From contig JBAZMD010000003.1 of NCBI GenBank assembly GCA_041649955.1, positions 1 through 64,000 of the forward strand: 64,000 bases of DNA, given 5' to 3'. This stretch comes from JAQUPP01 sp041649955. Lineage in GTDB: Bacteria > Patescibacteriota > Patescibacteriia > UBA2591 > JAQUPP01. Numbering within the stretch: position 1 is the first letter of the stretch; the number at the start of each line of letters is the position of its first letter. Below are positions 33,068 through 42,032 of this stretch, piece after piece. The position numbers and the translations under genes are program-made. The notes under the pieces are model-generated. The model did no database searches and was not told the DNA's origin. It saw only the letters and a list, made by a program, of their open reading frames with translations.

Positions 33068-34225
33068 ATGAGAATAGGCATAGACGCTCGAACAATTTTA
33101 AACCCGGAAAAAAATATTGGAGGCGGAGTTGGCCATTATATTTATCAATTGGTCAAGCATTTGCTTAAAATAGACAAAAAAAATACTTATGTTCTGTTTT
33201 TTGACCGCTCGGTTCAAAAACGCCGCTTAGCCAAATTTAAACAGAGTAATGTTTTAATCAGATTTTTTCCGTTTGTTCAATACACCAGATTAATGCCCAA
33301 ATCATACACTAATTTTTTGATCAGCGCTTATTTAAACAAAGAAGAGCTTGATGTTTTCCATTCTCCGACTTTGGCTTTGCCATTTTCTTATAAAAAACCA
33401 TGCGTAGTAACAGCTCATGATTTGGCGATTTATAAATTCCCGGAACTTTATTCCGATAAACACAATGTTTTATCAAAAACCGAGATTCCAACCGCCATTA
33501 AAGAAGCTAAAAAAATTATTACCGCCAGCCATTCTACGGCTAAAGATATTCACGAAATTTTCGGGACTTCTATTGATAAAATTAAAGTGGTTCTTCATGG
33601 TTTGGATGAAAGATTTTTTGAAAAACAATCCGAAGAGAGCATTAAAAAAATTAAATCCAAATACGGCATTAAAAAAGATTATTTGCTTTTCCTAGGGACT
33701 CTTGATTTGAGGAAGAATATTATTCGTATTATTTCGGCCTATGAAAGATTGAGAGAAAAAATGAAATCCAATTCTTTGCCTGATATTCAATTGGTTTTGG
33801 CCGGCGCCAAAGGATTTAAATTCCATGATATTGAAAAGAAAATTTCAGCTTCAAAATATAAAAAAGACATTATTTTGCCCGGATATATTGCCGCTGATGA
33901 TCTTAATCCGCTTTTCGGAGGAGCTGAAGTTTTTGTTTTTCCTTCATTTTATGAAGGGTTCGGTTTGCCGATTCTTGAAGCAATGGCCAATGGCGTCCCG
34001 GTTGTCGCTTCCAATATCTCTGCTATGCCAGAAACAGCCGGCGGTCATGCAATTTTGGTTGATTCATACGATGTTTCTCAAATCAGCGACGCCGTTTATC
34101 GCTTATTGACTAATAAAGAATTAAGAGATAAACTAAGTGAAGAAGGCAGACAATACGCTCAAAAATTCAATTGGGATAAAACGGCTGAGGAGACATTAAA
34201 AATTTATTATCAAGCGAGTGAGTGA
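33068..34225 (+). CDS. Glycosyltransferase family 4
   Basis: 385-residue GT-B enzyme. N-terminus MRIGIDARTILNPEKNIGGGVGHYIYQLVKHL. Donor-binding half: YLLFLGTLDLRKNIIRIISAYERL (about 200) and EGFGLPILEAMANGVPVVASN (about 297), including the E-x7-E motif, then the closing KFNWDKTAEETLKIY. Paralogue of the gene at 27988. Sugar and acceptor unknown; surface glycan synthesis is likely given the flippase and polymerase at 48757-51471. A hairpin (AAATGAAAAT/ATTTTCATTT) follows the stop. Confidence 0.92.
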   Translation: MRIGIDARTILNPEKNIGGGVGHYIYQLVKHLLKIDKKNTYVLFFDRSVQKRRLAKFKQSNVLIRFFPFVQYTRLMPKSYTNFLISAYLNKEELDVFHSPTLALPFSYKKPCVVTAHDLAIYKFPELYSDKHNVLSKTEIPTAIKEAKKIITASHSTAKDIHEIFGTSIDKIKVVLHGLDERFFEKQSEESIKKIKSKYGIKKDYLLFLGTLDLRKNIIRIISAYERLREKMKSNSLPDIQLVLAGAKGFKFHDIEKKISASKYKKDIILPGYIAADDLNPLFGGAEVFVFPSFYEGFGLPILEAMANGVPVVASNISAMPETAGGHAILVDSYDVSQISDAVYRLLTNKELRDKLSEEGRQYAQKFNWDKTAEETLKIYYQASE

Positions 34226-34329
34226 AATGAAAATTTATTTTCATTTCCGAGCGAGAGCAGATAACACAGGGTTCAATACCCTTTATAAAGAGGTCAGTAT
34301 TTTATAAAATAAAAATTAATTTAAAATTT

Positions 34330-34776
34330 ATGGCAGAATTCACACAAGAAACATTAGGCTCTGAATTTTCGGGCAATAAAAAATCACCCAGCAGGCGAAT
34401 GGGGATTATTTTATTAATTGCCGGAATTATTATTTTAGTCGGAATCGTAGTTATGCTGTTGCTGATGGTTATTCCAGTTAAACAAACTTCTTGGCAAGCG
34501 GTGAATGTCGACAATAATCAGATATACTTTGGTCATATTGTTAAAGATAATGGCAAAGTGTTGATTTTGAAAGACGTCCATTATTTACAGATGCAGCAAA
34601 TAGCGGCAACTAAAGAAGGAGAACAGCCAAGCCAACAATTAACAGTTGTTAAAGCAGGCAGCGAAGTTTACGGACCGACCGGCGAGATGATAATTAATTG
34701 GGATCATATTGTTTTCACTCAAAAACTTAGAACAGATTCACAAGTTATTGCAGCTATCAATAACTTGGGTAAATAA
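34330..34776 (+). CDS. Unknown single-pass membrane protein
   Basis: 148 residues. A polar N-terminus (1-24) is followed by one strong membrane segment (about 26-48, GIILLIAGIIILVGIVVMLLLMV), then a small outer domain with NNQIYFGHIVKDNGKVLILKDVHYLQMQQ and GPTGEMIINWDHIVFTQKL. Proteins of this build are frequent in Parcubacteria; I do not know the function. It is followed 23 bases later by a larger membrane-anchored surface protein and probably shares its transcript. Confidence 0.7.
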   Translation: MAEFTQETLGSEFSGNKKSPSRRMGIILLIAGIIILVGIVVMLLLMVIPVKQTSWQAVNVDNNQIYFGHIVKDNGKVLILKDVHYLQMQQIAATKEGEQPSQQLTVVKAGSEVYGPTGEMIINWDHIVFTQKLRTDSQVIAAINNLGK

Positions 34777-34799
34777 GAATTATCGCCTTAATTTTTATT

Positions 34800-36698
34800 A
34801 TGGCTAAAAGATATTTATCAGGCCTAGAGCAATTTAGGCCTGAAAATTCTTCTTTTAAAACAAAGAAGTTAGATCGGTCAAAATCAAAAAAGCCGAATAC
34901 CTTTGGCTTCTTTTTTATTTTATTGATTTTGGTTTTAGCGGCCAGTGTCGGCGCTTTTTTTTATTTTAATTCGCACAAAACGCAAAATGACAACGAAGAG
35001 GTAAAATTTTGGCTGGATTACAGTCATGAGCAAATAATCGGCCAAGAAAACACTTTCTCTGTTTTTGTCAAAAATGAAGAAAAAAATGATTTGGAAAACG
35101 TGGAAGTTGTTTTGAATTTTCCCGAAAAATTTATTTTTACTTCCAGCGCGCCGGAATGCAATCAAACCTTGGTTCACGGCTGCGTTTGGCTTTTTCCTAA
35201 AATCAGCCAAGACGAGCTTAAAAGAATTGATTTAAAAGGCAAATTACTCGGTTTGGCCGATGAAGAAGGCATATTTGAAGGCAAGCTTAATTTTCGCCTT
35301 TCCGGGTTTTCCGCTGATTTTCAAAAAAAATTTTCTGACAGCGTTATTTTAAAACCGGTTATCAGTATCCAATGGGAAACACCCGAAACTTATAATTTTA
35401 GCGAAACCCTAACTTCTTCATTACTGGTTGAAAATACCAGTAATGAGAATATTCCTTCTCTTCAGGTAAATATTGACACCGGCCCCGATTTTATTATTAA
35501 TGTTTCCCGTCCCGAAGCTCAAAAAGAAGAAAATGAAATTAAGTGGACAATTGATAATCTCGGTCCAAATGAAACAAAATTATTGGAAATTGACGGTTAT
35601 ACCAAAAATTCTCTTTTAGAAGAATTGAATTTTAAGATGGAGGCCGGAATTTTGAATAATAATCAATTCTCCCCTCAATTTTCCGAAGAAAAAAGAATAA
35701 GTATTCAAAAATTTGATTTAAGCGTTACTTTGGAAGCGGCCTCAAAAAGAGATACAGAGCAGAGCATCAGTTGGGGAGGCATGCTGCCGATTAATTTGAT
35801 TTATCAAAACAACAGTTTTAAAACCATTAAAGATTTAGTTCTTCAATTAAAATTAACCAATGCTTCATATATTGATTTTATAGGACTTAAGAAATCTTTT
35901 TGGCAGTATTTCAGCGAGGATAATATTTCGCCGCTTATTCAGTCAAAAATTTGGTCTTCCAATATCAGCTCAAATTCTTTGGATGAATATATTATTTCTT
36001 GGGATAAAAAAATAAATCCTGATTTTGCGGAAATTGTTCCCGGTGCGAGCGGAAAAATAAGTTTTAATTTGCCGATTAAGCAGCTTAACGCGATTGTTAA
36101 TGCCGGTTCTCAATCTAAAATTGAAATTCAAGCTTTGGCAAATGGACAATTAGCCGATGCTTCAAGATTATTTGAAATAGAGGGACCTAAAATAAATGTT
36201 AAAATAAATACGAACATTAATTTAAACGCCGAGGCTCGTTATTACGATGATGAGAATGCGGTTATCGGCCAAGGATCCTTACCTCCTCAGGTCGGTCAAG
36301 AAACCCGTTATTGGATTTTTTGGCAATTAAAAAATACCACCAATCCGGCGGAAAATATTTCAGTTAAAACTAAATTGCCGGCCGGTGTTTCTTGGCTTGG
36401 GCAAACAAAAGCCAGTCATGGTGTAATTTCTTACAATGAATTTACTCGTGAAATAAATTGGCAAATTTCGCAATTAGACGCTTATCAAGGAGGATCTTAC
36501 TCCTTTGTAGAATCGTCTTTTGAGGTCAGCATTACGCCTGATTCTTCATCTTTAGGCCAAGTATTATTTTTAACCGATCCAACAACCATGGAAGCAAAAG
36601 ATCAGTTTACCGGCAATATAATTCAAGATCAAAAACCTTCGCTTGATACCAATTTGCAAGGCGATCCAATAGGTGAAGGAAAGGGTAAGGTGATTTGA
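34800..36698 (+). CDS. Membrane-anchored surface protein with DUF11-like repeats
   Basis: 632 residues. Cytoplasmic basic N-terminus, one membrane segment (about 38-60), then a long extracellular region of beta-sandwich repeats. Several begin with the DUF11-like pattern of a bounded strand pair (NTFSVFVKNEEKNDLENVEVVLNFP, SLLVENTSNENIPSLQVNIDTG, ENISVKTKLPAGVSW). No catalytic motif, so it is probably structural or adhesive. A terminator follows at 36729. Confidence 0.75.
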   Translation: MAKRYLSGLEQFRPENSSFKTKKLDRSKSKKPNTFGFFFILLILVLAASVGAFFYFNSHKTQNDNEEVKFWLDYSHEQIIGQENTFSVFVKNEEKNDLENVEVVLNFPEKFIFTSSAPECNQTLVHGCVWLFPKISQDELKRIDLKGKLLGLADEEGIFEGKLNFRLSGFSADFQKKFSDSVILKPVISIQWETPETYNFSETLTSSLLVENTSNENIPSLQVNIDTGPDFIINVSRPEAQKEENEIKWTIDNLGPNETKLLEIDGYTKNSLLEELNFKMEAGILNNNQFSPQFSEEKRISIQKFDLSVTLEAASKRDTEQSISWGGMLPINLIYQNNSFKTIKDLVLQLKLTNASYIDFIGLKKSFWQYFSEDNISPLIQSKIWSSNISSNSLDEYIISWDKKINPDFAEIVPGASGKISFNLPIKQLNAIVNAGSQSKIEIQALANGQLADASRLFEIEGPKINVKINTNINLNAEARYYDDENAVIGQGSLPPQVGQETRYWIFWQLKNTTNPAENISVKTKLPAGVSWLGQTKASHGVISYNEFTREINWQISQLDAYQGGSYSFVESSFEVSITPDSSSLGQVLFLTDPTTMEAKDQFTGNIIQDQKPSLDTNLQGDPIGEGKGKVI

Positions 36699-36728
36699 TC
36701 CCTTGCATAAAAAATATTAATATAAATT

Positions 36729-36762
36729 AAAATGACCCCCGTATTATGGAGGGTCATTTTTA
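36729..36762. terminator. Terminator between convergent units
   Basis: AAAATGACCCCC/GGAGGGTCATTTTT hairpin with T tail, 30 bases after the surface protein gene and just before the end of the convergent ACP cluster. Confidence 0.75.
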
Positions 36763-36770
36763 TAATTCAT

Positions 36771-37259
36771 TTACTTATTCTTGCCGATATTGTTATACCA
36801 CAAGTTTATCTCGAGGCCCATAAAAAAAAGAGCAAAACACGCTACAAAGATAAGAATTGAATATATAATACTTATTCCTCCTTTGTCTTTGCAGAAGGTT
36901 ATCAATAGGAATTTACCATCTTTCGCAGCCATGGTGTCTATTTCTTTTATTTTTTGAGTCTGTCCCATATTTGAGAGATTTTGTTCATATTGAAAACATC
37001 CATTCTGATTAAAGCCCTGGTAAATAATTGATTCAACGCCATGACCTATTAGGACAGAATCAAATCCAACCTTAAAAAATTTGTATTTGGAATCGACTTG
37101 AAAATCTGGTTGTAAAGTTAAATTTGGTTTTACAATAAAATAATTGGAGCGAATCTCATTGAGATTAATAGTTCTACTTCCTCCATCATTTGAAGTCCAA
37201 ATTACGATGTTCCAAGCAATCCCCGCTATTATTAAAATAGCAAGCAAAATTTTCTTCAT
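36771..37259 (-). CDS. Unknown two-segment membrane protein at the end of the ACP cluster
   Basis: 162 residues with an N-terminal membrane segment or uncleaved signal (about 3-24), a soluble outer region of about 90 residues containing one Cys (NQNGCFQYEQN), and a C-terminal membrane segment (about 128-150). No recognised family. It overlaps the ACP1 stop by 4 bases (ATGA) and has a GAAAGGGGGATAAA ribosome binding site. Translational coupling to an acyl-carrier protein suggests a role with it, but nothing in the sequence says what. Confidence 0.65.
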   Translation of the reverse strand: MKKILLAILIIAGIAWNIVIWTSNDGGSRTINLNEIRSNYFIVKPNLTLQPDFQVDSKYKFFKVGFDSVLIGHGVESIIYQGFNQNGCFQYEQNLSNMGQTQKIKEIDTMAAKDGKFLLITFCKDKGGISIIYSILIFVACFALFFMGLEINLWYNNIGKNK

Positions 37260-37492
37260 TTTATCCCCCTTTCTTCAAAATACCTAATCACGCTGCCTAC
37301 TGTTGTAAGTTTGCCTTCTTCTTCATCTGGAATTTTTATATTGAACTTTCTTTCAAAAGCCAAGAATAATTCCAGAATATTCAGAGAATCAGCCCCAAGG
37401 TCATCTATAAAACGAGCCGAATCCACAACTTGTTCCTTGTTGACCCTAAGTGTCTTCACAATAATTTTTATTACTTCTTTTCTTATATCCAT
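37256..37492 (-). CDS. Acyl carrier protein (serine-containing)
   Basis: 78-residue four-helix carrier protein. The phosphopantetheine site is intact: DDLGADSLNILEL, with Ser at about residue 38. The remainder (FERKFNIKIPDEEEGKLTTVGSVIRYFEER) is canonical. Third of three tandem ACP-like genes and the only one with the DSL motif. Strong ribosome binding site TAGGAGGAATA. No fatty-acid synthase gene is in the window, so the acyl group and partner enzymes are unknown. Confidence 0.92.
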   Translation of the reverse strand: MDIRKEVIKIIVKTLRVNKEQVVDSARFIDDLGADSLNILELFLAFERKFNIKIPDEEEGKLTTVGSVIRYFEERGIK

Positions 37493-37509
37493 TATTCCTC
37501 CTATTTTTT

Positions 37510-37779
37510 TTAACTATGATATGCCTCTACTTCTTCTACGACATGTTCAGCTAAACTTTCTATAGTATAACTATCACGTTTATCCACTTCCATTGTGAGA
37601 TCCATCCCAATATCATATTTTTCTTCAAGATAACAAAATATAAAAACGCAATCTACATCATTTAATCCTAAGTCATCTACCAGTCGTGGATTATTCAGTA
37701 TTTTTTCTTTCGGAATCGGGAAATTATTGGAAATGAATTTTTTAATTTCTTCTTTGATTTCTTCTATACTTATTTCCAT
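37510..37779 (-). CDS. ACP-like protein lacking the prosthetic-group serine
   Basis: 89 residues with the ACP helix pattern, but the DSL site reads DDLGLNDVDCVFIF: Asp-Val-Asp where Asp-Ser-Leu is expected, so it cannot carry phosphopantetheine there. The rest (YLEEKYDIGMDLTMEVDKRDSYTIESLAEHVV) is more diverged than its neighbours. Start at ATG 37779 after AAAGGGGGATAAA; it overlaps the end of the upstream ACP-like gene by 10 bases. Confidence 0.8.
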   Translation of the reverse strand: MEISIEEIKEEIKKFISNNFPIPKEKILNNPRLVDDLGLNDVDCVFIFCYLEEKYDIGMDLTMEVDKRDSYTIESLAEHVVEEVEAYHS

Positions 37780-38012
37780 TTTATCCCCCTTTTTTCAAGA
37801 TATTTGATTACACTGCCCACTGTGGTTAGTTTCTCAGCTTCTTCTTCTGTAATTTCTATGTTGAATTTTGTTTCTAAATCAAAAATAAAATCAATCATAT
37901 CCATATCATTTCCGCCAAGATCATCAATAAAACGGGATGAATCTGTAATCTCTGTTTCTTCCACTCCAAATTTATCCATAGTTAACTTTATTACTTCTTC
38001 TCTTATATTCAT
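37770..38012 (-). CDS. ACP-like protein lacking the prosthetic-group serine (first of cluster)
   Basis: 80 residues from ATG 38012, chosen for the AAGGAGAGGAATA ribosome binding site; the frame continues 16 codons upstream without one. Helix pattern and C-terminal ITEEEAEKLTTVGSVIKYLEKRGI are very close to the true ACP at 37256, so they are recent paralogues. The DSL site reads DDLGGNDMDMIDF, again without serine. Transcribed from the promoter at 38075-38103, whose -35 touches element C. Confidence 0.82.
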   Translation of the reverse strand: MNIREEVIKLTMDKFGVEETEITDSSRFIDDLGGNDMDMIDFIFDLETKFNIEITEEEAEKLTTVGSVIKYLEKRGIKWK

Positions 38013-38074
38013 TATTCCTCTCCTTTTTAAGGTACTGCGTTTCGCCAAATCTATATCCACATTTGGTTATTGTT

Positions 38075-38103
38075 ATTTAAGCAGATTTTTGGGTTTTCGT
38101 CAA
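38075..38103 (-). promoter_or_regulatory. Promoter of the ACP cluster
   Basis: On minus: TTGACG (38098-38103), 17 bases, TTAAAT (38075-38080). The -35 box is contiguous with the GGGGG end of element C, as for tRNA-Ile and element A. Confidence 0.6.
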
Positions 38104-38256
38104 CCCCCACACCAAACGGCGATTTGTATTTTTTTAAATACGAAATTATTTAATTCTGTATTTAAGATTACTTATTTATTTGTCTAAAATTTATCTTATT
38201 TCGAAAATCCAAAAAATACAAAAATTGAGCATTTATCGCCATTCTGGTGTGGGGGT
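38103..38256. repeat. Inverted-repeat element C between the ACP cluster and ileS
   Basis: 154 bp with ends ACCCCCACACCAAACGGCGAT (left) and ATCGCCATTCTGGTGTGGGGGT (right), imperfect over about 22 bp. The interior is AT-rich. Same family as A and D (the right end plus ATAAATGC matches D). It separates divergent units and fills most of the 300 bases between them. Confidence 0.75.
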
Positions 38257-38317
38257 CAAGCCCTTGCTTTTTTATTTTTTTCTGTTAAAATTAAGTTATT
38301 AAAACTTTTTATCCAAT

Positions 38318-41260
38318 ATGGCTCAAATAAATTTTTTACAAATTGAAGAGGAAATTCTGAAATTTTGGCGGGAAAAAGAGATTTTTAATAAATCTTTGTC
38401 AAAAAAAGCCCCTCAGGGCAATTTTGTCTTTTTTGAAGGTCCGCCAACCGCCAATGGCCGTCCGCATATCGGCCATGCTTTAACGCGTTTTTACAAAGAC
38501 GCGGTTTTACGGTACAAAACAATGCAAGGATTTCACGTTGATCGCAAGGCAGGTTGGGACACTCAGGGTTTACCGGTTGAACTTGAAGTGGAAAAAGAAA
38601 TTGGCATCAGCGGCAAGCCGGATATTGAAAAATTCGGCATTGATAAATTCAATCAAAAATGCCGCGAAAATGTTTGGAAATACAAAGATGAATGGGAAAA
38701 AATGACCGAAAGAATCGGTTTTTGGCTGGACTTAAAGCATCCGTATGTGACTTATGATTCGTCTTACATTGAAACCATTTGGTGGATTTTGGCGAAAATT
38801 TGGAACAAAGGATTGCTTTATCAGGATTATAAAGTTGTGCCTTGTTGTCCGCGCTGCGGCACGGCCTTATCTTCTCACGAAGTCGCTCAGGGTTATCAAA
38901 ATATTGAAGAAACCTCGGTTTATTTAAAATTTAAAATTACAAATCAAGAAAATACTTATCTTTTGGCTTGGACAACTACGCCTTGGACTTTGCCCGGAAA
39001 TGTAGCTTTGGCGGTGAATAAGGGCGTTGATTATGTAAAAATTTCAAAAGAAGTTTTTCCGTCTGAGTCCGCGTTAAGTCCGCGTCAGTCAGTGTCTAAG
39101 GAATATTGGATTTTGGCGAAAAACAGATTAAGCGTGATTGACGGAGATTATAAAATCATTGAAGAATTCCTGGGAGAAAAATTATTAAATTTTGATTATC
39201 AACCGCTTTTTGATTTTATCAAACCCGAAAAACGGGCTTGGTTTGTTATTCATGGAGATTTTGTTTCCACAGAAGACGGCACGGGTGTTGTCCATATTGC
39301 TCCGGCTTTTGGCGAAGAGGATATGGAAGTTGGCAAGAAAAATGATTTGCCCGTTTTGGTTACAGTGGAGCTTGATGGAAAAATGAAAAATGAAATTAAA
39401 CCTTGGGCCGGAATGTGGGTTAAAGATGCTGACCCCTTGATTATTAAAGATTTGGAAAACAGAAAAATTTTACTTAAAACGGAAAAAATTCATCATGATT
39501 ATCCTTTTTGCTGGCGCTGCAAAACTCCTTTGCTCTATTACGCCAAGTTGTCTTGGTTTATAAAAGTTACTGATCCTCAGGTGAAAGAAAATTTAATTAA
39601 AAACAGCCAAACTATCAATTGGGTTCCGGCTCACATCAAAGAGGGGAGATTTGGCGAATGGCTTAAAAATATCAGAGATTGGGCGATTTCCCGCGAAAGA
39701 TATTGGGGTACGCCTTTGCCGATTTGGGAATGTCAAAAATGCAAACACCGTGAATGCGTCGGTTCATTTGAAGAATTGGCAAAAAAAACAAATAAAAATT
39801 TAGGAGAAAATTTTGATCCCCATCGGCCGCAAATTGACGGATTAACCTGGTCTTGTCCGGATTGCGGCGGAGAAATGAAAAGAGTGTTGGAGGTTTTGGA
39901 TTGCTGGTTTGACTCAGGCTCTATGCCTTTTGCACAATGGCATTATCCTTTTGAAAATGTTGAAAAAATCAACAATGGTCAAAGCTACCCTGCTGATTTT
40001 ATTTCCGAAGCAATGGACCAAACCAGGGGTTGGTTTTATTCACTTTTGGCAATTTCAACTTTAATTGACAAGGGTGCCAGTTATAAAAACGTGATTTGTC
40101 TTGATTTTGTTTTGGATGCCGCAGGCGAAAAAATGTCCAAATCAAAGGGCAATGTTGTTTTTTGGGATGCGGTGGAGCAGTACGGCGCTGATCCAATCAG
40201 ATGGTTTTTATATACAGTCAATCAATCCAGCGAGAGCAAATCGTTTGATCCGGCTGAAATTAAAAAAGCCACTCAGCGGATGTTTTTGATTTTTTGGAAT
40301 GTTTTTGAATTTTATAATACTTATGGCTTAAAGGTTTCCGATCCGCCCGCTGGCGGAAAGAAATCAGAAAATATTATTGATCAGTGGATTTTGACCAAAT
40401 TTTCTTTATTAATTAAAGAAGCCGGTCAGAAAATGGATAAATACGATTTAACCGGAACAACCAGGACTATTGAAGCTTTTATTACTGATTTATCGCAATG
40501 GTATTTACGGCGTTCCCGCGATCGATTTTCCGATAAATCAGAAGAAGCAAATCAAACTCTTTATTATGTTTTATTAAATTTAACGAAATTATTGGCTCCC
40601 TTTACGCCATTCTGTGCTGAAAAATTATATCTTGATTTGACTCAAGGAAAAATCAAAGAATCTGTTCATTTGGATGATTGGCCCACAGCTGACGAAGAAT
40701 TAATAAAACAAGGAGAAAAATTATTGGAAGAAATGGAAACGGTCAGAAAAATTTGCGAAATATCGCACAATCTCAGATTAAAAGCGAAAATTAAGGTTCG
40801 CCAGCCGCTTAAAACACTTTCCATAAAAATTAAACCATTTATTAACCAAGGTTTGATTGATCTGATTAAAAACGAGGTTAATCTGAAAGAAATTAATTTT
40901 GTGGAAAATTTGCCACAAGGAGATGGTTGGCAGACAAATGAAGACTCAGAAATCAAATTATCTCTCGAAATAAATATCACTCCGGAGCTGAAAAAAGAAG
41001 GATTAGCGCGGGAGTTAACCAGAAATATTAATTCTCTGCGAAAAGAATCAGGTTTAACGCAAAAAGATCAAGTTGATATTTATTATCAAACTTCTTTCGT
41101 GGACCTTGAAGAAGTAATGAATGATTTTGCGGATCTTCTGAAAGAAAAAACCGCCAGCAAGAATATTTTTGAAAAAATTCCAGAACAATCTTTAATTCAA
41201 AAAGAATTTGACATTGATGGAAATAAGATGTCTATTGCTTTGGTTTTAGCGAAAAATTAA
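38318..41260 (+). CDS. ileS: Isoleucyl-tRNA synthetase
   Basis: 980-residue class I enzyme that charges tRNA-Ile. HIGH appears as PPTANGRPHIGHA (about 43), the editing domain CP1 contains TTPWTLPGNVALAV (about 220), and KMSKS as AAGEKMSKSKGNV (about 607). Zinc-type pairs CCPRCG (about 184) and CQKCKHREC are present. Two segments look inserted: SESALSPRQSVSKE at about 248-261 in the editing domain, and PPAGG at about 676, encoded by a TCCGCC palindrome (40342-40357). recO follows after 10 bases. Confidence 0.97.
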   Translation: MAQINFLQIEEEILKFWREKEIFNKSLSKKAPQGNFVFFEGPPTANGRPHIGHALTRFYKDAVLRYKTMQGFHVDRKAGWDTQGLPVELEVEKEIGISGKPDIEKFGIDKFNQKCRENVWKYKDEWEKMTERIGFWLDLKHPYVTYDSSYIETIWWILAKIWNKGLLYQDYKVVPCCPRCGTALSSHEVAQGYQNIEETSVYLKFKITNQENTYLLAWTTTPWTLPGNVALAVNKGVDYVKISKEVFPSESALSPRQSVSKEYWILAKNRLSVIDGDYKIIEEFLGEKLLNFDYQPLFDFIKPEKRAWFVIHGDFVSTEDGTGVVHIAPAFGEEDMEVGKKNDLPVLVTVELDGKMKNEIKPWAGMWVKDADPLIIKDLENRKILLKTEKIHHDYPFCWRCKTPLLYYAKLSWFIKVTDPQVKENLIKNSQTINWVPAHIKEGRFGEWLKNIRDWAISRERYWGTPLPIWECQKCKHRECVGSFEELAKKTNKNLGENFDPHRPQIDGLTWSCPDCGGEMKRVLEVLDCWFDSGSMPFAQWHYPFENVEKINNGQSYPADFISEAMDQTRGWFYSLLAISTLIDKGASYKNVICLDFVLDAAGEKMSKSKGNVVFWDAVEQYGADPIRWFLYTVNQSSESKSFDPAEIKKATQRMFLIFWNVFEFYNTYGLKVSDPPAGGKKSENIIDQWILTKFSLLIKEAGQKMDKYDLTGTTRTIEAFITDLSQWYLRRSRDRFSDKSEEANQTLYYVLLNLTKLLAPFTPFCAEKLYLDLTQGKIKESVHLDDWPTADEELIKQGEKLLEEMETVRKICEISHNLRLKAKIKVRQPLKTLSIKIKPFINQGLIDLIKNEVNLKEINFVENLPQGDGWQTNEDSEIKLSLEINITPELKKEGLARELTRNINSLRKESGLTQKDQVDIYYQTSFVDLEEVMNDFADLLKEKTASKNIFEKIPEQSLIQKEFDIDGNKMSIALVLAKN
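40342..40357. repeat. TCCGCC(N4)GGCGGA palindrome, copy 3, inside ileS
   Basis: Centre CGCT. It encodes SDPPAGGKK in a linker just after the catalytic domain, in frame, whereas the three other copies are intergenic. Confidence 0.7.
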
Positions 41261-41270
41261 AATTAAAAAA

Positions 41271-41984
41271 ATGACCTCACACCTTAATGGAATTATTTTG
41301 GAATCTCAAAATTTCAGGGAAAATGATCGTGTTTTAATTTTTTATTCCCAAGAATTAGGTAAAATTGAAATTTTGGTGAGGGGAGCGCGAAAAATAAAAA
41401 GCAAACTGAATCCTTTTATTTCGCCATTCGCTTTGTTGGAGCTGGTTGTCGCGCCTGGCAAAAGTTTTTATCATTTAATCGGCGGGGAAGTTAAAAGATA
41501 TTTTAAGGGCGTCAGCGGAGATTATAAAAAAATAATTCACGCTACCAATTTATTCCGGCGGATAAGTGTTCTGATAAATCTTCACAGGCCTGATTCAAAA
41601 ATTTCTGTTTTACTGGTAAGATTTTTGGAAAAAATTGATCAAATCAATCCGTCAAAAATCCAAATTATTTATTACGCCTGTCTGATTAAATTATTGTCTT
41701 TATTGGGTTATCGGCCGGAAATAAAACAATGTTTTGACTGCCGCAAAGACGCCAAATTATTGGGGGAAAATATTTATTTTGATTTTGAAAAAGGCGGAAT
41801 CTGCTGCGTTAAATGCAGGGAAAACAGAATATCAGCGGTAAAAATCAATTCAAAAATTTTGGAAATTTTACATAATCTTTTATATAAAAATTTTGATTAT
41901 TTGGAAAATTGGCATTTTGACGAGAAAAGTTTTTTAGCTGCTCAGAATATCATCAAAAAGTTTTATCGATGGCACCTAAAATAG
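41271..41984 (+). CDS. recO: DNA repair protein RecO
   Basis: Loads RecA on SSB-coated DNA with RecR. 237 residues. The N-terminal OB fold contains GIILESQNFRENDRVLIFYSQELGKIEILVRGARKIKSKL. The helical domain follows with YYACLIKLLSLLGYRPEIKQCFDCRKD, and a zinc finger is formed by CFDC (about 154) and CCVKC (about 178). All four cysteines are present. Position between ileS and tgt suggests a housekeeping transcript. Confidence 0.94.
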   Translation: MTSHLNGIILESQNFRENDRVLIFYSQELGKIEILVRGARKIKSKLNPFISPFALLELVVAPGKSFYHLIGGEVKRYFKGVSGDYKKIIHATNLFRRISVLINLHRPDSKISVLLVRFLEKIDQINPSKIQIIYYACLIKLLSLLGYRPEIKQCFDCRKDAKLLGENIYFDFEKGGICCVKCRENRISAVKINSKILEILHNLLYKNFDYLENWHFDEKSFLAAQNIIKKFYRWHLK

Positions 41985-42032
41985 CTTCTTAGCTTGTAGC
42001 TTATTAGCTTTTTAGGACCAATAAGCTAAACT

